From Treponema sp. UBA1747 (GTDB lineage: Bacteria > Spirochaetota > Spirochaetia > Treponematales > Treponemataceae): a DNA stretch of 64,000 bases. Under the pieces are notes generated by a model. That model was not told the origin of the DNA. It did not search any database and saw only the letters and a program-made list of their open reading frames with translations. This document shows, in pieces, positions 17,861 to 25,304 of this stretch. The stretch covers positions 25,329-89,328 of the forward strand of contig DCHR01000016.1 of assembly GCA_002315375.1 (NCBI GenBank), in the 5' to 3' direction. Each line of letters begins with the position of its first letter. The first letter of the stretch is position 1. Position numbers and translations under genes: made by a program.

Positions 17861-19474
17861 TTATTCCTGAGGAATGCGGATTTTTGTTCCTGAAATAATG
17901 TAATCAGGATCTTTAATTCCATTGTATCTGGCGATTTTTTTGTAACGCCATGGATTTTTGTAGTATGTATCTGCAATATCCCAGAGAGTATCGCCCCATT
18001 TAATTTTGTAGATAATATCCTGTTTAGGTTCAACTTTTGGAGGAGCAGGAGGTTCCGGTTTTACTTCTTCTGCTTCTTCGATAATGACAATTTCATCTTC
18101 TTTTGCAGAAGGAACTTCTGGTTCCGGCTCCGGTTCAACTGCAGGCTGGGCAACAGGCTCAGGTTTTACAGGTTCTGTAATCTCAACAGGAGCTTCATTT
18201 TTCTGACCTTTCTTAAGAACATTCAGTTTTGAAGGAATTACAAAAAGAACAAGGAGAACAGCAATAATACAGATAATTGCACAGATGATACAGATAATTA
18301 CAGAAGTACGGGTTTTCTTTTTATCACTTTCATAATCACTGTCATCGAAAGAAGATTCTCCCAGTTCTGTTTCTTTATCATAAAGCCCCGTAAAACTTAA
18401 TCCGTCTGATCCCATTTCGCTGCTTGAAGAGTTTTCGGCACGAGTCAATTCTTCATCAAAATCCCAGTCCATATCTGTATCCTGAACAACTGATGAAGCT
18501 GCTGTATTTTCTTCCTCGAAATCAGGAAGATCAAAAAGCGATTCACTTTCTGTTGTTTCAAAGTCATTATCAGATATTGTTTCTTCTGATTCAAGATTAT
18601 TAAAATCAGGAAGATCAAAATCAGAACTTGTCACATCATTTTCTGAACTTTCATCAGAGATTGTTTCTTCTGCGAGGAAATCTGTTTCTTCATTTCCTTC
18701 TGCTTCATTTTCAAGATCATCCAGAGAAAAGTCTGCGAAAGGTTCTTCTTCTGTTACGGTTTCCTCTGCAAAATCTACGGCTGGTTCTTCTTCTGCCACA
18801 GATTCCTCTGCAAAGTCTGCAACAGGCTCTTCTTCTGTTACTGTCTCTTCTGCAAAGTCAACAACAGGTTCTTCTTCTGCTACTGTCTCTTCTGCAAAAT
18901 CTACGGCTGGTTCTTCAGGAACTTCTTCATTTGCTTCATCTTCTTTCTGACTTAAAAGCATTGCTGCTGCAAGAAGACCGCCACCGGCAGCAACACCGGC
19001 TGCAGCAGCTTTATCATCTGCAGGTTTCTCTTCTGTTTCTGCAGCTTCTTCCGAACCGAAGTCTTCGCTCAAAACTTCACTTTCATCTACTGATGTTTCA
19101 GCAATATCATAATCTGACGGCTCATCTGCCATACGTTCTTCAAGAGTACGGTTTACAAGTTCAATTGTTGTCTTGCTTTCTGCACCGGTTTCTTCATCAA
19201 CAATATTTGCAGACAGTTCATTGTTCTCATCTATTGCAACTGAAAAAGCAATATTTGATTCGCCGCGTGGATGTTCTTTGATATTATCAATCTGGAGAGT
19301 ATCTACATATTCAGCATCATCCATGGAACCTGACTCTGAACGATATAAATCTACCATTACACGTGTCTGGTTGTTGTGTGCTGTTGTGAGTTCCAGTTGT
19401 TTCTGTTCAGGCTGACCTTCCTGCAGAACTGGAAAAAAAGACCCGTCTGCAAGTTTTATCCCAATAGTTTTCAT
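17861..19474 (-). CDS. Membrane LysM protein with Hsp70 substrate-domain-like N-terminus
   Basis: 537 residues, strongly acidic. Residues 1-112 resemble the beta-sandwich substrate-binding domain of DnaK: GIKLADGSFFPVLQEGQ, then DNIKEHPRGESNIAFSVAID and ENNELSANIVDEETGA, which parallels the Hsp70 PRG..I.VTFDID.NGIL.V.A.D..TG pattern. Then come an acidic region with five near-repeats of the EEEPVVDFAEETV type (about 190-250), a basic KKKTR cluster, one transmembrane helix (about 390-412), a Pro/Glu spacer and a C-terminal LysM (about 487-537, IKWGDTLWDIADTYYKNPWRYKKIARYNG). The topology implied is acidic/Hsp70-like part inside, LysM outside on peptidoglycan. GGGGG precedes the ATG. Confidence 0.82.
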   Translation of the reverse strand: MKTIGIKLADGSFFPVLQEGQPEQKQLELTTAHNNQTRVMVDLYRSESGSMDDAEYVDTLQIDNIKEHPRGESNIAFSVAIDENNELSANIVDEETGAESKTTIELVNRTLEERMADEPSDYDIAETSVDESEVLSEDFGSEEAAETEEKPADDKAAAAGVAAGGGLLAAAMLLSQKEDEANEEVPEEPAVDFAEETVAEEEPVVDFAEETVTEEEPVADFAEESVAEEEPAVDFAEETVTEEEPFADFSLDDLENEAEGNEETDFLAEETISDESSENDVTSSDFDLPDFNNLESEETISDNDFETTESESLFDLPDFEEENTAASSVVQDTDMDWDFDEELTRAENSSSSEMGSDGLSFTGLYDKETELGESSFDDSDYESDKKKTRTSVIICIICAIICIIAVLLVLFVIPSKLNVLKKGQKNEAPVEITEPVKPEPVAQPAVEPEPEPEVPSAKEDEIVIIEEAEEVKPEPPAPPKVEPKQDIIYKIKWGDTLWDIADTYYKNPWRYKKIARYNGIKDPDYIISGTKIRIPQE

Positions 19475-19515
19475 TGAACACCCCCAGGAAATTCTTCCTG
19501 TTATTTTACCATATA

Positions 19516-20352
19516 TTAGAAGGAATATGTATAGTCGGCCATGTAAACCAGTTCATTAACGGTTCCGCCGAATTTTTCGGATACAGCGTAATCTGAAACT
19601 TTGATTACATTTCCATCGTCATCATATTTCAAAATTACTCTTTCATAAACTTTGCTGTCTGAATCAGAAGCGGTATACATTGTAATTTCAGTCATCAGAT
19701 TGTCAGCGTTATAACGGAAAACTTTCTGTGTATCTCCCTCCAGACTGTCATGAATGAAGGAAGATTCCGGACGTCCGTCTTCTCTGTATGTAATTTTTTT
19801 ATCACAATCCAGAGAACCGTTAGAATAATACTCGAATACTCTTGTTACACGGTTTTCAAGATCATATTCATAGATTGTTTTCCAGAGAAGAGCACCTTTT
19901 GAATCATATCCGCTTTCATCTATAAGCTGATCTTCTTCGTATTTGAAAATAGTTTTATTCTTAAGATCACCGTTTACATCATAATCGTTAATTTCTGTTT
20001 TACGTCCTTTGCTGTAAACATATTCTGTTTTATAGATAAGTTCTCCCGATGGGGTGAAACCTTCAGAAACAAGAGGGTTCCCCAGTGAATCGAATGAAGA
20101 TTTGATGGTAATTTCAGGAACTCCGCGTCCTGAATACTGAGTATTTTCTACATCATTTCCACCTGCATCAATTTTATGAACAACTTTGCTGGATGGAGTT
20201 TTGTAATATTCCCCGAACCTTGTATTAATTGAATATTCAACAACAGTATATTCTTTTACTCCGGCCTTCAGCGGAATAAGTGCAGTAATGTCTTTGGCAA
20301 ACACCGAAAGACTCATGACAAATGCTGCACAGGCAAAAACGATTTTTTTCAT
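19516..20352 (-). CDS. Exported YD/RHS-like repeat protein
   Basis: 278 residues with a clear signal peptide (cleavage after FAKD or just before it, about residue 19). The rest consists of about ten repeats of the form YDxNGDLKNKTIFKYEEDQL / YDSKGALLWKTIYEYDLENRV, the same beta-strand rhythm as the YD repeats of the giant RHS protein in this window but without core or toxin domain. It is probably periplasmic or surface-exposed; function unknown. AGGGAG lies upstream of the ATG. It is divergent from the UDG-like gene and follows no operon. Confidence 0.7.
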   Translation of the reverse strand: MKKIVFACAAFVMSLSVFAKDITALIPLKAGVKEYTVVEYSINTRFGEYYKTPSSKVVHKIDAGGNDVENTQYSGRGVPEITIKSSFDSLGNPLVSEGFTPSGELIYKTEYVYSKGRKTEINDYDVNGDLKNKTIFKYEEDQLIDESGYDSKGALLWKTIYEYDLENRVTRVFEYYSNGSLDCDKKITYREDGRPESSFIHDSLEGDTQKVFRYNADNLMTEITMYTASDSDSKVYERVILKYDDDGNVIKVSDYAVSEKFGGTVNELVYMADYTYSF

Positions 20353-20414
20353 AACAGACTCCCTTTTTTTAATAACTATACTTTTAGATTATCGGCAGAA
20401 ATGCCTGATTTCGT

Positions 20415-20420
20415 TATACT
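20415..20420 (+). promoter_or_regulatory. -10 box of UDG-like gene
   Basis: TATACT, 10 nt before the ATG at 20431; it lies inside the longer open frame that begins at 20401, which argues against that upstream start. Confidence 0.5.
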
Positions 20421-20430
20421 CAATATTACC

Positions 20431-21228
20431 ATGAACGATTCCCAGTTTTCAGTTTTTGAAGCCTTTAGAAATGAATTCCAGAAAAAAATAAACGAATGGT
20501 CCAAATACAATGACGAACTGTCTGATTTGCAGGAACAGGCCGCAAAAAACGGTGGAACTCCCTCATACCCGGTGCAGAATCCTGTCTGCTACAATACCGC
20601 CCTGGACTCTGTTACCCGTGAAGATGACATCAAACTGATTCTGATTGGCGATAATCCGGGTAAAAATGAACAACTGGATGAAAACCGGAAATATCTTGTA
20701 GGACTGGCAGGCAAACTGGGAGTAAAATTCTTCGCAGAAAACCCGGAACTGAATACTGACTTCAGAAAAAACGTAATAATTCTGAACAAAACTCCGGTTC
20801 ACTCGGCCAGAACCGAACATCTTCGCTGGATTATAAAAAACAGCCGCCCCGAAATAGCGGAACTTATAGAAGAAAGCCAAAAATGGATGGCAAAAGCCAC
20901 TGCAGAACTCCATATGGCTCTTTCAGAAGCTTCAGATTCAGAAGGGACAGGGACAAAGGGGACAGACCCCCAGCTCTGGCTTGTAGGCTATGCTGAACTG
21001 AAAGGAAAAGGTCTTTTTCTCCCCTATCGGGACACCCTTTTGGAAACCTACAGGAATCAGAATAAAGAAGACTTCTTCAAAAACGGAGTTTTCACCTACC
21101 AGCACTTTTCCATGAACCGCTTTACCATTGATTTAAATGACTTCCGGAAGCAAAATGCCCCGGACAGCCTGAAACAGACCCTCACAGACCTGGGCTCACT
21201 TCACCGAAAAGAGATTTTTGGGGTATAA
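20431..21228 (+). CDS. Uracil-DNA-glycosylase-fold-like protein, function uncertain
   Basis: 265 residues from MNDSQFSVF; an in-frame ATG at 20401 would precede the -10 box and is rejected. LILIGDNPGKNEQ resembles the G-x-x-P-G first motif of the UDG superfamily, and the C-terminal QHFSMNRF sits where the second UDG motif (H-x-S) would be. The assignment is by motif only and remains tentative. Near residue 172 the stretch EGTGTKGTDPQ is encoded by two copies of the dispersed GGGACAG repeat, which interrupt an otherwise helical region. The gene ends 10 nt before ptsI, whose promoter lies within its last codons. Confidence 0.55.
   Translation: MNDSQFSVFEAFRNEFQKKINEWSKYNDELSDLQEQAAKNGGTPSYPVQNPVCYNTALDSVTREDDIKLILIGDNPGKNEQLDENRKYLVGLAGKLGVKFFAENPELNTDFRKNVIILNKTPVHSARTEHLRWIIKNSRPEIAELIEESQKWMAKATAELHMALSEASDSEGTGTKGTDPQLWLVGYAELKGKGLFLPYRDTLLETYRNQNKEDFFKNGVFTYQHFSMNRFTIDLNDFRKQNAPDSLKQTLTDLGSLHRKEIFGV
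20942..20970 (+). repeat. REP-like repeat pair inside the UDG-like gene
   Basis: AGGGACAGGGACA directly followed by AAGGGGACAGACCCC. The second 15-mer also occurs in the GH9 gene (minus strand, about 881-895). Confidence 0.65.
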
Positions 21229-21229
21229 T
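21224..21229 (+). promoter_or_regulatory. -10 box of ptsI
   Basis: TATAAT overlapping the stop of the previous gene and ending 9 nt before the ATG at 21239. Confidence 0.55.
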
Positions 21230-21238
21230 AGATATATT

Positions 21239-22972
21239 ATGGAAGTATTTCTTGGAACCGGCGCCGCCGAAGGAATCGGAATCGGCACAGCATTTGTTAT
21301 ACCTGAACCAGTAAAACGTGCTATACCACAGCACCGCATTAAAATCGACCAGCTGAACAAAGGCTGGCTTCACTTTGAACAGGCTGTTCAGGTTGTAACC
21401 CTTAACCTTTCAGAGCATCTGGAAATGCTTTCCCCTGATGATGAACAGGATAAAATCCAGCGGGAAGTTTTTGAAACCTATATTCTTATGCTGGGAGACC
21501 CGGTTTTCCTAAAAGAAGTAAAAACCTTCTACGAAAAGGAACAGTTCAACATCGAATATGCGGTTCAGTTCAAGGCAGAAGAATATGCTGCAAAACTCCG
21601 GAATGCAGGTAACGATTACCTGGCAGAACGTGCAAAGGACATTACAGATGTTTTCGGCCGTGTTCTGGATGAAATGCTTGATATCCATCCCTTTGATATC
21701 AGCCGCGTTCCTGACGGTTCGGTAATCGTTGCAAAAACCTTAAGTTCAGCAGATACAATCGTTCTTTCACAAAGAAAAATCAGCGGTCTGGCCCTTACAG
21801 AAGGCGGAGTTTCAAGCCACGTTGTTATTCTGGCTAGAAACTATGGAATTCCTACTGTTGTCGGCCTGGAAGACATTACAAAGAAAATCATTACCGGTGA
21901 AACACTGATAATTGATGGAAAAGGCGCAGAAGTCCTTCAGAATCCTGACAAAAGTACAATCACCGAATACAAAATGAAAATCCGCGAAGAATACCAGCAC
22001 AAACTGGCTCTTCGTGCCTTCCTTGATAAACCTGCCGTTACAAAGGACGGAACTCTGTTCCACCTTATGGCAAATATCGGTACTCCTGAAGAAGCAGAAA
22101 TTGCAAAAGCAGAAGGTGCCGACGGAATCGGTCTTTTCCGTACCGAATTCCTGTATATGAGCACACAGGGAGCTTCCCTCAACGCTGCTACCCGTACTTT
22201 CAGTGAAGAAACCCAGTTCAAGGCTTACAAAAAAGTCCTGGAAATCATGGGTGAAAAACCTGTTACAATCAGAACCCTGGATGCCGGTGGAGACAAAATC
22301 ATCAATGCAGTTGATATTCCTCTCACAGAAGAAAAAAATCCTCTTATGGGACTTCGTGCCGTTCGTCTGAGCCTGGAATATCCTCAGGTTTTCAAGACTC
22401 AGCTGAGAGCCCTGTACCGTTCAAGCGTTTACGGAAACCTTCGCATTATGCTGCCACTTATTTCCAGCATGAGCCAGGTTATTGAATGCAAGAAGCTTAT
22501 TGAAGAAGTAAAAGCACAGCTCCGGGAAGAAGGAATTCCTTTCAAAGAAGATGTTCCTGTGGGAATCATGATAGAAACTGCTTCTGCAGCCATTATTTCG
22601 GACTGTCTTACAGAAGTAAGTGATTTCTTCAGTCTGGGAACCAATGACCTGACCCAGTACACACTGGGAATTGACCGTGAAAACCAGCACGTCGCAAATC
22701 TTTATAACGAATTCAACCTTGCAGTTTTAAGATTGATCAATCTGACTCTGGCAAATGCGGCAAAAGCCGGTAAACCGGTTTCAGTCTGCGGTGAAATGGC
22801 CGGACGACAGGACAGTATTATGGTTCTGGGTGGAATGGGAATCCGCGACTTAAGTATGGGTCCAAAACTCATTTCCAAGACAAAGGAACTGCTTTCAAGA
22901 TTTACAATTGAGGAACTGGAAGCCATTTCTGCAAAACATCTGAACGGAATCTGGGACCAGCTGAATACTTAA
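21239..22972 (+). CDS. ptsI: Phosphoenolpyruvate-protein phosphotransferase (PTS enzyme I)
   Basis: 577 residues from MEVFLGTGAAEGIGIG; the seven codons upstream are rejected because they overlap the -10 box. The N-terminal HPr-binding helices are followed by the phospho-His domain with GGVSSHVVILARNYGIPTVVG (active His in SSH; the family usually has TSH). Then comes the PEP-binding TIM barrel: DGIGLFRTEFLYM, RTLDAGGDK, GIMIETASA, SLGTNDLTQYTLGIDREN and the catalytic Cys in SVCGEMAG. It transfers phosphate from PEP to HPr. HPr and EII genes are not in the window, so it may serve regulation or distant permeases. A strong bidirectional terminator follows. Confidence 0.93.
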   Translation: MEVFLGTGAAEGIGIGTAFVIPEPVKRAIPQHRIKIDQLNKGWLHFEQAVQVVTLNLSEHLEMLSPDDEQDKIQREVFETYILMLGDPVFLKEVKTFYEKEQFNIEYAVQFKAEEYAAKLRNAGNDYLAERAKDITDVFGRVLDEMLDIHPFDISRVPDGSVIVAKTLSSADTIVLSQRKISGLALTEGGVSSHVVILARNYGIPTVVGLEDITKKIITGETLIIDGKGAEVLQNPDKSTITEYKMKIREEYQHKLALRAFLDKPAVTKDGTLFHLMANIGTPEEAEIAKAEGADGIGLFRTEFLYMSTQGASLNAATRTFSEETQFKAYKKVLEIMGEKPVTIRTLDAGGDKIINAVDIPLTEEKNPLMGLRAVRLSLEYPQVFKTQLRALYRSSVYGNLRIMLPLISSMSQVIECKKLIEEVKAQLREEGIPFKEDVPVGIMIETASAAIISDCLTEVSDFFSLGTNDLTQYTLGIDRENQHVANLYNEFNLAVLRLINLTLANAAKAGKPVSVCGEMAGRQDSIMVLGGMGIRDLSMGPKLISKTKELLSRFTIEELEAISAKHLNGIWDQLNT

Positions 22973-22983
22973 TTTATAAAAGC

Positions 22984-23024
22984 AAAAAAAAAGCGTATGT
23001 TCGACCGAACATACGCTTTTTTTT
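22984..23024. terminator. Bidirectional intrinsic terminator
   Basis: AGCGTATGTTCG and CGAACATACGCT form a perfect 12-bp stem with a 2-nt centre, flanked by A9 and T8, between convergent ptsI and the outer-membrane protein gene. Confidence 0.92.
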
Positions 23025-23054
23025 ATTCCGGACAAGCCGGAGTTTTAAGTCAAA

Positions 23055-23540
23055 TTAGAGCCAAACGCGGAAACCAACGTTTACAGGAACGTATCCCCAG
23101 AGGAACTGTCCAGAAGCAGTATCTGAACCAACAACCATTGTGAATGATGGCTGCCATGCTGCCTGAAGGTAAAGTTCAAGGAATCCATCCAGAAGGAAAA
23201 GGTTTGTACCAGCAACGAGACGTGGACCAACCAGGAGAGCCATAGGATCAGAAAGTGCTACGTTTCCACCAACACCAACGCCATAGAAGTATCCCCATGT
23301 TCCCTGAATAGCTGGGTTTGCTACCCACCAGTCAGCTGTTGCACCAACAGAAACATAGTTGTTTCCGAAACCAAGGTCAATTGCCAGAACACATGGAAGT
23401 GTGTCTACTTTAAGAGAAAGAGCTGCACCACCGTTACCACCTACTGCGTAACCACCCTGTGCACCAATACCAAGAGCAAAAACATTTGCTGTTCCTGCGA
23501 TTACAAATGCTGCCAAAACAGCCAAAAGCTTCTTTTTCAT
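23055..23540 (-). CDS. Small exported beta-barrel protein
   Basis: 161 residues from MKKKLLAVLAAF; AGGAG at a 6-nt spacing selects this ATG over an in-frame one at 23561. The signal peptide ends at VFA (about residue 21). The mature part is Gly-rich with alternating hydrophobic strands (VSVGATADWWV, FYGVGVGGNVAL, LELYLQAAWQ) and ends in aromatic-containing VGFRVWL, as in eight-stranded outer-membrane barrels. It resembles the small spirochaetal barrel families in size and pattern, but I cannot name one. Its promoter is the best consensus in the window (TTGCAA, 17 nt, TATAAT), so it is probably abundant. Confidence 0.75.
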   Translation of the reverse strand: MKKKLLAVLAAFVIAGTANVFALGIGAQGGYAVGGNGGAALSLKVDTLPCVLAIDLGFGNNYVSVGATADWWVANPAIQGTWGYFYGVGVGGNVALSDPMALLVGPRLVAGTNLFLLDGFLELYLQAAWQPSFTMVVGSDTASGQFLWGYVPVNVGFRVWL

Positions 23541-23587
23541 AAGAATCTCCTTTTGTGACAAAAATGTCTAAAATATCTAATATCTCA

Positions 23588-23616
23588 ATTATATAAAATG
23601 CTTATAAATGTTGCAA
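23588..23616 (-). promoter_or_regulatory. Strong sigma70-type promoter of the small barrel gene
   Basis: On the minus strand TTGCAA (23611-23616), 17-nt spacer, TATAAT (23588-23593), about 50 nt before the ATG. Confidence 0.8.
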
Positions 23617-23671
23617 GTAATTAACAATGCTCTTTTTCCTTACATCTGATGTTCAAATCATTTTTTTTCTA

Positions 23672-23677
23672 TATAAT
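23672..23677 (+). promoter_or_regulatory. -10 box of leaderless der
   Basis: TATAAT ending 7 nt before the ATG at 23685. Confidence 0.6.
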
Positions 23678-23684
23678 GAACTTT

Positions 23685-25301
23685 ATGGCAAAGAAAAAGA
23701 AAGCAAAACCGGATTTCTCCAAACCGAAACCGGGTGTAAACGCAGAAACTTCTGAAAATGAAAACGAAGGTCTGACACTTGAAAACTATGACTCAATGGG
23801 AAATCTTCTGACTGACGGTGAAGATACCGGATATGAAAGAGATGAAGCAGAAGAAGAATCTTTTGTTGATGAAAATGACGAGAATCTCATTACTCTTCCT
23901 GAGACAAAATCAAATGATTATGTAAGGCCTGAAGATTTTGAATATGAAGGTCTGCCTACTCTGGTAATTGCAGGACGACCAAACGTTGGTAAATCAACTT
24001 TATTTAACCGCTTTCTGCACCGCCGCATTGCAATCGTAAATGACCAGCCGGGCGTAACCCGCGATCCTGTTGAAGCCGTTGCCATTATGAAAGGAAAACC
24101 TGTTCACCTTATCGATACAGGCGGATACAAACTGGAACGTGAAATCGGAACCATGGAAGCCGCTCTGGACGAACAGGTTGTAGAAAAATCACTTCTGGAA
24201 ATTGAAAAAGCAGACTGTATCCTTATTCTCCTTGAAGCCGGCATGATTACCGGTGAAGACGAAGAATTCATTCTGCGCATGCGCCCTTACTGGGACAAAG
24301 TTGTTGCCGCTGTAAACAAAACTGAAGGCGGAAAGAATGAAGCTGAAGCCTGGAACTATGCCCGCTTCGGATTCAAAAACCTGTTCTTCATTTCTGCAAG
24401 CCATGGCGACCGCATCAGCGAACTTGCTGACTGTCTGGTTTCCCAAATGGACTTCTCAAAAGTAAAGGTTCTTTCGAACCAGCGTCCGATTAAAATTGCC
24501 ATTCTCGGGAAACCAAATACAGGAAAATCAACACTTTCCAACAGGCTTACTCACTCGGAAAAATCAATTGTCTGTGACTATGCAGGAACAACCCGCGACG
24601 TAGTTGAAGGCGAATTTGAATACCGTGACCAGCGCTTCAAGGTTCTGGATACTGCCGGTATCCGCCGCAAGGCCAAGGTTACAGAAGACGTTGAATATTA
24701 TTCTGTAAACCGCGCCATCAAAACCCTGGACCAGTGTGACATCGTTTACCTGATGATTGATGCAGAAGAAGGCCTTGCCGAACAGGACAAGAAAATTTGT
24801 TCTCTGGCTTACGAACAGGGACGCGGAATCATTTTCCTTCTGAACAAGTGGGACAAAATGCCTCAGGACAATAAAACCTTCAAGGCTACAAAAGAATGGA
24901 TCAACATTATGTTCGGTCAGATGGAATATGCCCCTATTCTCCCAATCAGTGCCCTGGAAGGAAAAGGCGTAAAAGACCTTCTGGACAAGACTCTGGAAAT
25001 CTACGGACAGCTTACAAAGAAAATAGGAACATCGGCCCTGAATATGGCCCTTAAAGACTGGCTGGACCGTTATCCGCCTCCAGCAAGCCGCACAGCACAC
25101 TTCAAGATCCGCTACATGACTCAGAAGGAAGCAAATCCTGTCCGCTTCATGATTTTTGCAACCAGACCGGAAGTTGTACCTGAAACATACATCGCTTACC
25201 TTAAAAACCGCATCCGCGAAGATCTGGGCTTTGACCAGATTCCGGTTCAGCTGGAAATGAAAGCAAGTAGAAGTAAGTGGGAAGAGCGAACCAAGGAATA
25301 A
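23685..25301 (+). CDS. der: Ribosome-assembly GTPase Der (EngA)
   Basis: 538 residues from MAKKKKAKPDFSK; an in-frame ATG at 23649 lies upstream of the -10 box and is rejected. A basic then acidic extension (1-85) precedes two tandem GTPase domains: G1 GRPNVGKST with DTGG, and G1 GKPNTGKST with DTAGIRRK and NKWD, followed by the KH-like domain (RTAHFKIRYMTQ). Der acts in 50S ribosome maturation. In the first domain the G4 position reads NKTE rather than NKxD, a small deviation that may alter nucleotide specificity. The stop is 3 nt before the ModF-like gene, whose Shine-Dalgarno lies within der. Confidence 0.95.
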   Translation: MAKKKKAKPDFSKPKPGVNAETSENENEGLTLENYDSMGNLLTDGEDTGYERDEAEEESFVDENDENLITLPETKSNDYVRPEDFEYEGLPTLVIAGRPNVGKSTLFNRFLHRRIAIVNDQPGVTRDPVEAVAIMKGKPVHLIDTGGYKLEREIGTMEAALDEQVVEKSLLEIEKADCILILLEAGMITGEDEEFILRMRPYWDKVVAAVNKTEGGKNEAEAWNYARFGFKNLFFISASHGDRISELADCLVSQMDFSKVKVLSNQRPIKIAILGKPNTGKSTLSNRLTHSEKSIVCDYAGTTRDVVEGEFEYRDQRFKVLDTAGIRRKAKVTEDVEYYSVNRAIKTLDQCDIVYLMIDAEEGLAEQDKKICSLAYEQGRGIIFLLNKWDKMPQDNKTFKATKEWINIMFGQMEYAPILPISALEGKGVKDLLDKTLEIYGQLTKKIGTSALNMALKDWLDRYPPPASRTAHFKIRYMTQKEANPVRFMIFATRPEVVPETYIAYLKNRIREDLGFDQIPVQLEMKASRSKWEERTKE

Positions 25302-25304
25302 AAA

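Noticed and set aside
18628..19281. 217-codon plus-strand frame opposite the LysM gene
   Set aside because: It is the Leu/Gln-rich antisense of the acidic Glu repeats and has no ribosome site.
20401..20430. ATG at 20401 as start of the UDG-like gene
   Set aside because: It lies upstream of the TATACT box at 20415; transcripts from that promoter would not contain it.
23649..23684. Longer N-terminus for Der from 23649
   Set aside because: The extra codons overlap the TATAAT box and encode a Phe-rich stretch foreign to Der; the 23685 ATG gives the usual basic start.
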